This document shows, one piece after another, positions 25,094 through 41,861 of a stretch of 64,000 nt of DNA. The notes beneath the pieces were generated by a model. It was not told where the DNA came from, made no database searches, and was given only the letters and a program-made list of their open reading frames with translations. The position numbers and the translations under genes were made by a program. Source of the DNA: Apiospora phragmitis (taxonomy: Eukaryota; Ascomycota; Sordariomycetes; Amphisphaeriales; Apiosporaceae); NCBI GenBank assembly GCA_038363925.1, contig JAQQWL010000006.1, positions 1,840,501 to 1,904,500 of the forward strand. The letters run 5' to 3'. The number at the start of each line of letters is the position of its first letter. Position 1 is the stretch's first letter.

Positions 25094-26021
25094 GAAACGA
25101 AAAAGCTATTCTAGTCGACTAGATGGAAGAGGGGAACGATCGCAATATGAATGAATACTACAGTGATAATCTTACGAAGCCATGTCGATAAAGGGGTTGT
25201 TATTCTTGATAGGGCGTTTTCAAACGATACCTCGAAACTACCAACATGACAATGTTCATGTGATCATCGTTATTATTATTCGGTGGATGGCGAGGGAGAT
25301 TTGTGCTTCATCCAAGCCCTCGGGTCGAACAGCTCCCTCAAACCGAGACGTTTGCCGTACGCTGGCCGATTTGATGGGCCTGGAGTTACTAAGGAGTAGG
25401 AGGTTGCCACTTGAACGTGGCCAGGATATATCACCTGGGGTTTAAAGTAGTTAGCCAGAGCTGTATATTGTCATTCTTTCTTGTATATACATACGAACGT
25501 AGGCCTCCTGAAAGTGCATACTTCTTGGGGAGTCACATAGATCGTATATGTGCATGGATATGGATATTCCTCACATGGACACGACGGGTATGCGAACTTT
25601 GTTGACAGCTCTATAGAGCCCTGATCCTGTCAGCTACATTGACAAGCTACCAAACTGCCTAACCACTTTTTCGTGCCCAGAAGTCGTAGAATTCATACGA
25701 CGTTACGAAGGTAGAGTATATGACAAAAAGAAACTTCTCCCTCTGGGCGACTGGTAGTCCCAATATATTCATTCATTTGGGGGCATTCTGCGCATCTACA
25801 GTGCCATCTGCCGTATTTCCAGCCGCCGTACATCTTCAAGCCCCCCTTTCTGTTGGATCGTTGCCGTGTATGGACTTCGTTTTGATCCTTGGTATCATCC
25901 GGGCTGGCCTTTCCGCCCACCCACGCCCATCCATCCTGATGTAGTAGGCCATAGTGCGTAGTCTCGTGTAGTATTATCTACATGCGCTTTTCCCCATCTT
26001 CTTCTTCGTCCTCCCTGCTTA
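25094..26021. other. Intergenic, between convergent genes
   Basis: Shared 3' flank of the regulator (+) and the small membrane protein (-). No supported gene. Confidence 0.45.
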
Positions 26022-26581
26022 TTATCTCCTCTTGGCCTTGGAAGCTGCGGCAGCAGCAGCCTTCGATGACGAGGACGAGGCCGTCTGGATGGGCGCGGGC
26101 GCGGCCATGTTCCAGGCCTTGACGAACCAGCTCTGGGTGGCGTCGACGTAGCGCTCCTGCTCGACGTGCTTGACGCCGACGCGCATGCCGTCCTTGGTGA
26201 AGACGACGTTCTTGCGCGCCATGCGGTCCGTCGCCGTCTGCTGGATCTTGCCCACGCTGGCCCAGATGTGGTAGCCGACGAAGACGGCACCGCCGACGAA
26301 GAGGAAGAGGACGAAGAGGGGAGAAGAGCTGGCTGTACAAGTGTGCGCGCAAAGCTGTTAGTTCAAAGGAAATGTTTCAATTGTTGCTGCTATTACCAAA
26401 ACAAGTAACTACACTGGTAGTTTGTAGCAGATAGCAGGATCTACAATAGGTAAAATGTTGCGCATAGAGATCGTTGCGCGGCGCAATCGCATTGCGATTC
26501 CTAAGTAGAGGGTATTTGCGACGGGGAAATGCACGACTCGCACGCGGGCGTTTTGGTTGCTTACCCGAATGTTGAAGCCAT
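26022..26581 (-). CDS. Small single-pass membrane protein of unknown function
   Basis: About 107 residues. Exon 1 (26565-26581) encodes MASTFG and is followed by a GTAAGC donor; a 236-nt intron leads to exon 2 (26022-26328), which opens with SSPLFVLFLFVGGAVFVGYH, a clear hydrophobic membrane segment at residues ~8-28. Then follow a Lys-rich amphipathic stretch (KIQQTATDRMARKN), FTKDGMRVGVKHVEQERYVD, ATQSWFVKAWNMA, and an Ala/Ser/Lys tail. The arrangement suggests a tail facing cytosol, matrix or nucleoplasm with a short N-terminal signal anchor. I do not recognise the family with certainty. The exon-1 assignment rests on phase and splice sites; a start within exon 2 is not available upstream of the membrane segment. 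Confidence 0.7.
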
Positions 26582-28260
26582 GGTTCCAGTCAAAATGCAG
26601 TTGCTTGGACCGTGTCGTTGTGGGTGCTGGGACGGTGGTTCTATCAGTGGTTCTTTGTTACGGACAAGGTCTCGCGACTGGAAACCGATGTCAATCAATT
26701 CTTTAGCCTGTTAGGATGCTTTGGCGACTGCGCGGGACGACGGACGCTTCAACTTTACGAGGGGTTCGTGACTGAATAAGAAAAGGAAAATAAAAAAGAG
26801 GAAAATACAAAGAAAGTCAAGAAGCAAGTTAGCCGTCGGGGTTAAATGACACCTAATACTACATGTACAGACAGACAGACCTCTCGGGGTGGATGATTAG
26901 GCCTGCAACCAACACCAGCTCAGATATTCATCTGGGACTTTGGTAAATGCTCCTTTCGCTGCAATTGGGTTTGAGTTCGAGACCTTAGGGGGGGCTGAGC
27001 AGCGGCGGGCTGTTCAACTGATCCTGGATGGTGGCATCCTTTTCTCCTGTTCAGCTGCCATTGTACATGGCGTGTATCCATTCAATATGTTTCCAGGGGC
27101 TCACGGCCTCCGACTTCCCGCCTACCTCTAAGAAAAGCACATGTAGGTATGCACTGAGCCACGTTGGAGTCGTCAGTTATATAGACATGTCCCGTCACTG
27201 TATGTAGCTCCCCAGGCTTCTAGTCACCATGTGCACAATATGGCGCTCCTAGATGATACTCCCCAACAAGGCATCATCATCCGTATGGACATCTCTCCGG
27301 TATAACGACCATCACATGGCAGACAGTCCGTCCATCTGCGAGAAATAGATGGTGGGGGATGGAGGGGAGGAGCTAAGAATGTATGGGTCCGGCAAGTCAG
27401 GGGTGCTTAGAGATCTGGCAGCTGTTTTTTCCAGCTGCTGAGAGTGCTGACCGAGGTGTCAAGTGACGTCGGCGGCCATCGGCTGTCGGGATGTTGCCCG
27501 TGCAGGAGGATGTGGACAGCTCACCCGAGTCACCTCCAGATAGAACTCTACCTTACGTACAGCCCGCACCCCGTACATTCAGTGATAGGTAATTTGATAG
27601 ATGGCTGCCTTGGACTTGACATGCATACCTACTTCTAGTCCAGTAGGTAGGTACAGTTAGTATGCGTCGGAGCACACGATGCTGGAGCACACACTCTGGA
27701 GTACTCGGACCCAACCTGGTTGATCAAAGTATGTAGCCGTACCTCTTAGTAGCCGTAGCCTGGTGGTATCTGAATGCAGAAAGGCACATCAAATTGGTGA
27801 TTCGTGCATACTTACATGGCATACATAGGTACGTACAACATGCCATTGCAACACAGTGACAACGAACCTTAGATCCCAAATCACGTCAAGTGCTGTGAAG
27901 CTCTTCATCGATCGAGTGAATTACTTGCTTAGCCAAATTTAGGCCTCTTTTGGACTCCAGAGAGCAATTGTAGCCACAAGACCCGAGCGGCAGTGGAAGC
28001 AGGAAAAGGCCACCTGTGTGCTAGGCTGCCAGAAAAGGCGGGAGGTGGTCACTACTCTAACCTACTTACTTTGTTAGGTACCACCTTGCATTTCTTACTA
28101 AACTATCCATCCCACTTTCGAACCGAGCTCCCCATCATCCTCACCGACGACACCTCTGCGACCCTCTCCCATCTCGTTGACTTTTCCAGGCATCGCAACC
28201 AACCAAATCACCTTATTGCCTGGAACCCAACTCTAGCGGTGCTTTGACCATTGCGTCGCC
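26582..28260. promoter_or_regulatory. Divergent promoter region of the small membrane protein and SEC24
   Basis: About 1.7 kb between divergent genes. No gene supported. It contains short CAGA repeats near 26869-26880 and several TAGGTAC-type elements around 27640-27830, which may be chance. Confidence 0.4.
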
Positions 28261-31240
28261 ATGGCTGCCCCCAACGATGGCTACGGCCAATTCCCCCCGC
28301 AGGACCAGCAGTACCCCGATATGGCCGCCGCAGGTTCGCCGCCTCCCATGCAGACACAACAACCTGGCGATGCAGGAAAGAAGAAGAAGCGAGGATATGC
28401 GACACAGGCCTACGAGTTTGGTGCCGGAGGCAATGCTGCTGCGGGCGCTCCCGTCGCCGGCGGCATGATGCCCGGTCAGCCTGTCCCCGGCGCAAGCCCC
28501 ATGGGCTACCCGGCTCAGCAAGACTTCCAAGCAGGGTATGGTGGTGCTCCTGCTCCTGCCTACGGCGCCAGTCCTGCTGCCGCTGGGTATGGCGTCCCTC
28601 CTGCTGGGACTCCCGCCCAGGCGGGAGTTGGTGGTTATCAAGCCCCAGATGCCTACTACCAGGGTGCTGCCGTACCTGGCACGCCCGGTATGGGTGGCAT
28701 TACCGCGGGTATGCAGAACATGAACATGGGAGGACAGCCTGCACCGGCCCAGGCAGCTCAGCAACAGGCTCGCGTGGCTTTGAACCAGCTCTATCCTACC
28801 GACCTCTTGAACCAGCCCTTCAACGTGTCTGAGTTGGATCTGCCGCCTCCCCTTGTATTCTACCACCCAATGTAAGCATCACTGCTCCTCGCGTTGTTGG
28901 AGTGACACACTAACATGAATGCGTGCCAGGCTAGCGTCACTCAATCTCCCGATGCCAACTGCCCACCCAAGTACATTCGATCTACCCTGAATGCGGTCCC
29001 TACAACCCATTCTCTTTTGAAGAAGTCGAAGCTTCCTTTCGCCCTCGTCATTCAGCCCTACGCCGCACTCCACGATATCGACGACCCTGTGCCAGTCGTG
29101 CAAGACCAGGTTATTGCCCGTTGCCGCAGATGCAGAACATACATCAACCCCTATGTTATCTTTTTGGATCAGGGCCATAGGTGGAGGTGCAACATGTGTA
29201 ACCTCACCAATGATGTCCCCCAGGCCTTTGACTGGGATGCGGCCGCAAAAAAGTGTCAACAGATGGGAGAGAGCCGAGCTGAACCACGCTGTTGTGGAAT
29301 TTGTTGCGCCTCAGGAATACATGGTTCGCCCGCCTCAGCCCCTGGTTTACCTTTTCCTCTTCGACGTCAGCTACGCAGCAGTATCTTCCGGCCTCCTTGC
29401 GACTAGCGCTCGCACCATTTTGGACAGTCTCAACAGGATACCCAATGCTGACCGTCGCACTCGCCTTGGGTTTATTGCGGTCGACTCGAGCTTACACTAT
29501 TTCTCCGTGCCCAAGGATGGCGATGAGAATGCTGAGACGAGCATGCTGGTCGTCAGTGACCTGGACGAGCCGTTCTTGCCCGTTCCTCAGGATCTACTCG
29601 TCCCTCTCACCGAGAGTCGGGCCAGTATCGAAAGCTTCCTCGCCAAGCTCCCCGAGATGTTCCAGAATAACCAAAACAATGGGTCAGCCATGGGCTCCGC
29701 TTTGAGAGCTGGCCACAAGCTCATCTCTCCTCTAGGTGGTAAGATGGTGGTTCTGAGTGCATCGCTTCCCAACATGGGAGTTGGCAAGCTGGACGTGCGG
29801 GATGACAAGAAGATGCTGGGGACCTCTAAGGAGAGCGGTCTGTTGCAAACGGCAAACAGCTTCTACAAGTCATTTGCCGTCGAGTGCTCTAAGAACCAAG
29901 TCTCGATCGACATGTTCTTGTTCTCTTCGAGCTATCAAGATGTGGCATCGCTGAGCAATCTTCCCCGGTACACAGGTGGCCAGACTTGGTTTTACCCTGG
30001 TTGGAACGCTGGCCGGTCCGAAGATGCCATCAAGTTTGCCTCCGAGTTTAGTGATTATCTATCCTCGGAGATCGGACTGGAGGCGGTTCTGAGAGTAAGA
30101 GCTACTACGGGTCTGCGCATGAACACTTTCTACGGCAACTTCTTTAACAGAAGCTCCGATCTCTGCGCTTTCCCAGCTTTCCCTCGTGACCAATGCTACG
30201 TAGTCGAAGTTGCCATCGACGAGACCCTGCAGAAGAACTACGTCTGCCTCCAGGCCGGTGTACTGTACACGACATGCAATGGCGAGCGACGCATACGCGT
30301 CATGACCCTTGCGATCCCTACAACTACCAACCTGGCAGATATCTACGCATCAGCAGACCAATGCGCCATTACCACCTACTTCAGCCATAAGGCGGTCGAA
30401 CGTGCTCTGAGCAGTGGATTGGATGCTGCGCGTGATGCCCTGCAAAGCAAGCTCACCGAGCTGCTTCAGACTTTTAAGAAGGAGCTTGGTGGTGGCAGCA
30501 TGGGTGGAGGTGGTCTCCAATTCCCAGCCAATCTACGCGCTCTCCCGATATTGTTCCTTGGTTTAATCAAGAATGTCGGACTTCGGAAATCAGCACAGAT
30601 TCCTTCTGATCTGCGTTCAGCGGCACTTTGCTTGCTCTCTACGCTGCCTCTTCCGCTGCTCATGCAATACATCTACCCGCGGCTCTACTCGCTACACGAT
30701 ATGCCGGACAATGCCGGCGTGCCGGGTGGAGAGACCAACCAGACTGTGCTACCGCCACCTCTGAACCTGTCTTCGGAGAGATTCGTTAGCTACGGTCTTT
30801 ACCTTATTGACGATGGCCAGACACAATTCCTGTGGGTCGGTCGAGACGCTGTTCCCCAGCTGCTCACAGACGTATTTGGGGTTGCCGACCGGACACAGCT
30901 TCGAGCGGGCAAGGGCTCAATTCCCGAACTAGACAACGACTTCAACGAGCGAGTCCGAGCTGTGATCCAGAAGAGCCGAGATCATCTCTCCCGGGGTGTA
31001 GGAAGCATCATCGTGCCGCACCTCTACATTGTGCGCGAGGACGGCGAGCCTAGTCTCAAGTTATGGGCGCAGACACTCCTGGTGGAAGACCGGGCGGACC
31101 AGGGAATGAGTTTTGGCCAATGGATGGGTACAATGAGAGAGAAGGTGAGTAACTAAGCGATATGGCATCATTTTGGGTTCAAATTTTGTAGCGGCAAAGC
31201 AGGTTCTGACGATGATGACGTCCATCAGGTCGTGCAGTAA
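28261..31240 (+). CDS. SEC24: COPII coat cargo-binding subunit Sec24, one frameshift
   Basis: Cargo adaptor of the COPII inner coat, pairing with Sec23 at ER exit sites. Exon 1 (28261-28871) is a Pro/Gln/Gly/Ala-rich disordered tail with the conserved FYHP end; intron 28872-28934 (GTAAGC donor, CACTAAC branch, TAG acceptor); the main exon starts in [10 protein letters not shown]. The zinc finger is C-x2-C-x18-C-x2-C (CRRC to CNMC), then trunk, beta-sandwich and helical regions and the gelsolin-like region near [15 protein letters not shown] last intron (31145-31228, GTGAGT/CATCAG) adds a three-codon exon so the protein ends REKVVQ. Length about 943 residues. At 29247-29252 a run of six A shifts frame by +1 between DWDAAAKK and [11 protein letters not shown]; five A would keep the frame. 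Sec24 is essential in yeasts, so an assembly indel is likely. Confidence 0.94.
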
Positions 31241-36695
<5,455 letters not shown>

Positions 36696-38023
36696 AAACG
36701 CAAGCTACTTGGAATTAAGGGCTGGGACCCGACGTCGGACACAGACACGGACACGGATGATTCAGAGAAGATCCTGAGTCAGGACGCGCTGGGCCGACTG
36801 ATGGGCGAGTTGGGCGTTGCATAGATTAGCGAAGTTTTTGGAGGGCCTTCTTGGACCTTTCCTGGTTCTTGCGAGGAGGCAGCGCATGGAGTGAAGGGGG
36901 TTGGTATGGCTTGATGGCATGAACGGCATTGTCGATGTGCTACGTCTGGTTTGGCATAGCGAGCGAGGGTTCCTCGATCCAAGAGGAGCACTGACGAGAA
37001 ATACGACGGCTCTCGGTTGATTATAGACTAGGGGGGGGGGGGTAATGCCGCAGGTGGCCTGTTTCTTCTTCAGCGAGCGGAGCCCGAAGAAATGGATGGA
37101 TGAATGTCCTGGGCAATACGGGTTCAGCAAGACAAAAAGCTGGGACAGGCACATGAGAAGTCATATTTGTAGTTCAGGGGCAGATTCCGGCCGGATCTGT
37201 TTTAGCTGATCTCGATGTTGCAAGACTGTCCACAAACAGGCAAAATAGCTGAATGGATATCTCTTTGTTTCCGATACGTGAATTGTTTTCCCCATCAGCA
37301 TTGCAATATCTTATATCACATGCTGATCTGCTGCATACTTTTGTTGAGGATGGTGAGGGGGGCGGGGTTGGGCGGCTACTTGCCTAAACCAGATTCTGTT
37401 CAAGCAAACATCAACAACCCAGCTTGGGGCCATGATGGCCATACAACAGCATTCACTAGGACTGACCAACTCCGTCTCAGGCATTCCGGTCTGCCTTCAA
37501 GGGAGCGGCGGGGCGGCGGGGGTAGTTGCAATGGGAATGCACAGCCTCGGCTCACCACGATATATCCCAGGCACATATATATATACGGCCAGCTTCCTTC
37601 CGAAGGCAACTTGCCGCCCTCAGTCTGTTCAAGGACATACTGAGAAATCCCTTCATATTATCCTCCGGCATGTGCTACCAAATCGTCGAGCTCTACAGTG
37701 CTTGTAGATGCCTCTATTACCAGCATGCTGTAGACAGATGCGAGAGTTATGGCAGGCCGGGTCATTCCATTACCAGAAGAACAATACTCGTGGGGTATTC
37801 CTGCGCGATCCACCAGGTGTCCTCATGTTAAAATCACAGAAAGTGAGAACATCACGCGACCAACAAGTCTATTACACTTGCGTGAGTCCCCAGCCCTTGA
37901 TATATGTCAACAGCATCGCTGACAAGCCTAGGAATGTAGATATCGGCTCTTTATCACGAATGAGGTGGGATATTGGTATCTGTTGATGATTACAATGTTG
38001 TGATGTCTTATCATACTTTGTAT
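36696..38023. other. Intergenic, between convergent genes
   Basis: Shared 3' flank of the MAP kinase (+) and the sulfate permease (-). No supported gene. A run of twelve G sits at 37031-37042. Confidence 0.45.
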
Positions 38024-40990
38024 TCACAATGCAGCCGCCGTCGCTCGTAAGGCGTATCTTGCAGCCGCCTCAGCCGCCGCCGCCAGATCGACATGGAAAT
38101 AAGGCCTGTCCATCCCCGTCACCGGAGCCAGCCGCCGTCGCTCATCGTGTGGACAGCATGTGGTCTCTGGCAGTTGCTGTTTGTTCTCGGTATCCTCACC
38201 AACACCAGGGGCGACCTCGGTCTCTGAGCCGCACGTCTCCTCATCGGTACTGTTCCGCCCCGCCGGTGGTACCATGACAGCACCGGCACCGCTGCTCGCT
38301 TCGCTCTTGTATAGCGCCGCGAGACTAAACCCGACTCGGGTGGCGGCTGCGATGCCACTACTACTACTACTCTACTAGTACTGCCCTGGCAGCAGCAGCA
38401 GCAGCCGAACCCGACGGCGGCGAACGCCCGGCGCGTCCAGGGGTTGCGGAGATGGGCAAAGTGCCACGCTACGGGGTCCGGCGCGGCCCAGCGGTTGAGC
38501 TGCGCGCGCAGGTCCGCTAGGCCCTCGACGGCGCTGCTGTCGGTGTGGTTGATGGTGGCGCAGTCGAGGACGACGGCGCGGAGGTTGGGGAGGAGGGGTG
38601 GCGACTGTTCTGTCCCGGTGGGCGCCGTGGAGGAGGAACGGGACGAACTACCGCTGCTGTCGGGATGCGTGGGGTTTGGGTGGCTTCGTCTTGGTTTGGT
38701 GATTGGTGGAGAAGGGTCGTTCCAGGGGCGATCCTGCGAAGGTTAAGTGGTTAGCTTAGCTTGCCAGTGGATGATGCCTCTAATTAGACAGAGGCGGCCT
38801 TTCATTTTTCTATGTAGGCGGATGGGAAGCTGGAGAAGGGGCAACTTACCCGGCATGCGCATATTCGGGCATGGTTGTGCGGCGGGTATGGCTCATGATG
38901 TGCCTAGTTAAGGTGTCGACGAGCTGAGCCTGGTTGAGGTAGTTAAACCCGTTGGGGAAGCGGAAGATGAAGACCCCTGGGTATGGTGAGACAATGGGGA
39001 TGTCGGGGTTGACGGCTTCGAGCCGGTCAAGGCGGAAGTAAACGTCGCGTGCTGAAGGAAGACTTGGCACATCGTCCTGGTCATACTTGATTCTGTCGGC
39101 AGATTTGATCTGGGGGACTACCGTCTTGCAAGGAGAGGATGGCCGCTGATATTCAACGGTAGTAGAAGCTTTGGGTTCCGCTTCTTCCGCTTCTACAAGG
39201 CCGTTCTCCTCGGCTTGTCCTATTACTCCCGCAGCAGTATCGCTGGGACCATCTTGGGGAAGAGGATCATAATAGGGGTAGACCGTAATGCGGCCCAGGA
39301 ACTGGCCCTTGGACTTGGCGATTCTCAGCAGCAACAGCGCGAGCGACAGCGCGACGGTGACGTAGATGCCGTCCTCGAGGGATTCGAAGACGGAGACGAG
39401 GACACCGACGAAGTAGAAGACCACGTCGAGCGGTGCGACGTGCCACATGCGGAGCAGCTCGGCCGGTGGCGTGATGAAGTTGTAGACGGCGTGGATGATG
39501 AGAGCGGCGAGGCTCGCGAGCGGGATATAGTAGAGGATCGAGGTCAGCACATAAAGCGCCAGAACCAGGACCACGCCGTTGAATACACCCGCCAGGGGGG
39601 TCCGCACCCCGGCCTTGTTCATGATCGCTGTCCCACTGAAGGAGCCCGTCGACGCGAATGCACCCACGAAGGGACCGGTCAGGTTGGTGAAGGCGATGGA
39701 GATCAGTTCTTGCGACGGCACCACCATGTAGTTGTTGATGCGCCCGAACGACTTGCCGATGGCGATGTGCTCGATCAGCAGGATGATGACGGTCGGCGGG
39801 AGGGTGGGCAGGATCGCGGATAGGAGTTTGGGTTTGAAGGTGGGTGGGCCGATGTGGATGAAGCCTGAGAGAGGGAATTAGCTATGATCTGTCAGGGGAA
39901 GCAGAATGATGCTGCTTACCTCGAGGCAACGGTCCAAGAATGCGGAACTTGGACTCCTTGAACGGCACCTTGCGATGGATGAGGAAACTGACAAAAGTGA
40001 AGAGCAAGATGGTGACGCTCAGACGGAGCGAGCAGAACATGTTCCACATGCGGACACGCTTGGGGTCCCGCCGGGCCATGCGGTCGCAGTACCACTTCAT
40101 GAGCGCCAGGAGCACCAGCCCCGAGATGCCAACGGCGGCGTCGAGGTTCGTGCGCGGCAGCGCCCGGCACGTGTCGATCAGGACGCGGTACGCGGCGTTC
40201 TTGGAGTTGACCTCGAACTCGACGCCCAGCAGCGCGGGCGTCTGGGTCAGCGAGATGGTGATGGCGGCGCCGGTGACGAAGGCGGCGATGGCGACGTGCG
40301 GGATGAACTCGATGAGCCAGTCGAGGCGCAGCAGGCCGAAGACGAGCAGGACGCAGCCGGCGAGGAAGGCGTGCGTCTTGGCCACCTGCTCGCGCGTATA
40401 GTGCTGCTGTCCCGGTTGCTGCTCCTGCGCGAGCACCTCGTCGATGGACTTGCCCACTAGCAGCGAGACGACCGCGGTGGCGCCGATGGCTACGTCCTTC
40501 GAGGTCCCGAACAGCCAGTAGAGGGCCGCGCCCGTGAAGCTGGTGTACAGGCCGTACTCGGGGCTCAGGCCGGCTAGGATGGCGTAGGCCATGGCCTGGG
40601 GGATGACCACTAAGCCCAGGGTGACGCCTTGGGGGGGGGGGAGACAAGGGGTTAGTCATATTGGATCCGGCAAAACGCGAACTTGGATGAGGAAGAAGCG
40701 CCTACCGGCAATGGCATCGGCTAGAAGCCAGCGTGTATTATACCGCCTATCCACGATGTGAAGGGGAAGAAACTGGTCATGTAGGGCACTACATCGTGCC
40801 TTGTGGGCAAGTGACCTCTCAGCCACCCGCTGACGGTGGGTTCTTCCTCGAAAAAGGGCTGGAATGGTGCCGCCGTGTGCTTCTCTCCGTCGGTATCAAT
40901 ATCATGATGCTCGTGGGCCTCCACGTCTATATGAAAAGCCTTTCGTACTGAGTTTCCGATCTTTCCCCTTCTACCAACCCCGATAGCCAT
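38024..40990 (-). CDS. SulP-family sulfate permease with C-terminal STAS domain, several apparent frameshifts
   Basis: Plasma-membrane sulfate transporter like fungal Sul1/Cys-14. Exons: 40706-40990, 39920-40627, 38850-39864 and 38024-38733; about 900 residues. Start ATG 40990 (MAIGVGRRGK). Landmarks: FPFTSWIG, ADAIAG, the SulP signature VTLGLVVIPQAMAYAILAGL and SPEYGLYTSFTGAALYW, QELISIAFTNLTGPF, then the STAS domain starting at FIFRFPNGFNYLN, interrupted by a long Ser/Pro linker, and resuming at LRAVVLDCATINHTDSSAVE; the terminus is DRPYFHVDLAAAAEA. Three places need a one-base correction: 40743-40748 (exon 1), the exon 3/4 junction at 38733/38850, and a trinucleotide-repeat stretch near 38370-38373. 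Introns are 54-116 nt; intron 1 ends in an eleven-C tract directly before AAG. A run of five Cys codons (CAG repeat at 38392-38406) is unusual. Confidence 0.9.
38392..38406. repeat. CAG trinucleotide run encoding consecutive cysteines
   Basis: Five CAG units on the + strand read as five TGC (Cys) codons in the STAS region of the sulfate permease, next to an imperfect ACT repeat at 38359-38380. Such repeats are length-unstable and sit where the permease frame is disturbed. Confidence 0.7.
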
Positions 40991-41861
40991 AATGTTCTCT
41001 CTATGCTTGGCGATCGAAGTCGCGCAGTATGTATAAGTAGTAGTGAGGCAACCGAACAGAACCAACGATGTGGTAATGAGGCGGGCGGTATATCATCTAT
41101 ATATCTCTCCCAAGTCCGAAAAAAGCCAAGAATTTGCTCGAGACCAAGGCCAGCCGGTCAGCCGGTACCCTCAAAACCGTCCGACAGGGACATAGCAGCG
41201 CAAGCCAAGAACGAACAGCAATGGAGGCTGGAAATTCAAGATGCGAACAGCCGTGGGTTTGGCGGTTGCTTCAGCCGATCCCACGTATTCGAGTAGTATT
41301 CGACAAGAAACAAAACAGAGCAAGATTGTGGCTGAAGCTTGTCCCTGCATGTTACGGAACGTTGCAAATGAGAAAGGCTATTTCAAGTTTCTCTCTTTAT
41401 CTTTCCCTCTCTTCAATCATCGCCGATTCACTTCGCTGCCCCTCGAAAGTTTCATCTTCATCTGTAAGAAAGAAGCACAGTCGACAGACTCTTTCTCTGT
41501 GGTCTGTTGGCCAACCTGCGGCAGTGGCGCGCGGGCATTGGCGTAAAAGCATATCCGAGGTTTTCGAACGTAACAGCATGCCATTTGTTCGACGCATTTC
41601 AGTTTCCCATCCGCCGGATCAGGCAAAGTCAATCTGCCGATAGCCGCCGTCAGGCAAAGGAAGGAAAAGTCCTCGGGACGAACACACAAGCTTTCCTTTC
41701 CCGCTCAGTAGATTGATTCCAAGGGACCAAGACGTCTGGCGTTTCACAAGAACAGACTATATACACCTTCCTTCATCACTTGCTCTGGTGGTTGATAGTT
41801 GGTATAATTAAACTATGCCGACGGTCAAGATGTGTGTAGGTTGCCACTTGCCTCGCCTATC
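40991..41861. other. Intergenic, permease promoter and NLR 3' flank
   Basis: No supported gene. The left end is the presumed promoter of the sulfate permease (-). CT-rich tracts occur around 41380-41410. Confidence 0.4.

Noticed and set aside
26960..26990. tRNA B-box-like sequence (GTTCGAGACC)
   Set aside because: Flanks do not form a T-arm stem and no matching A-box or acceptor stem is found.
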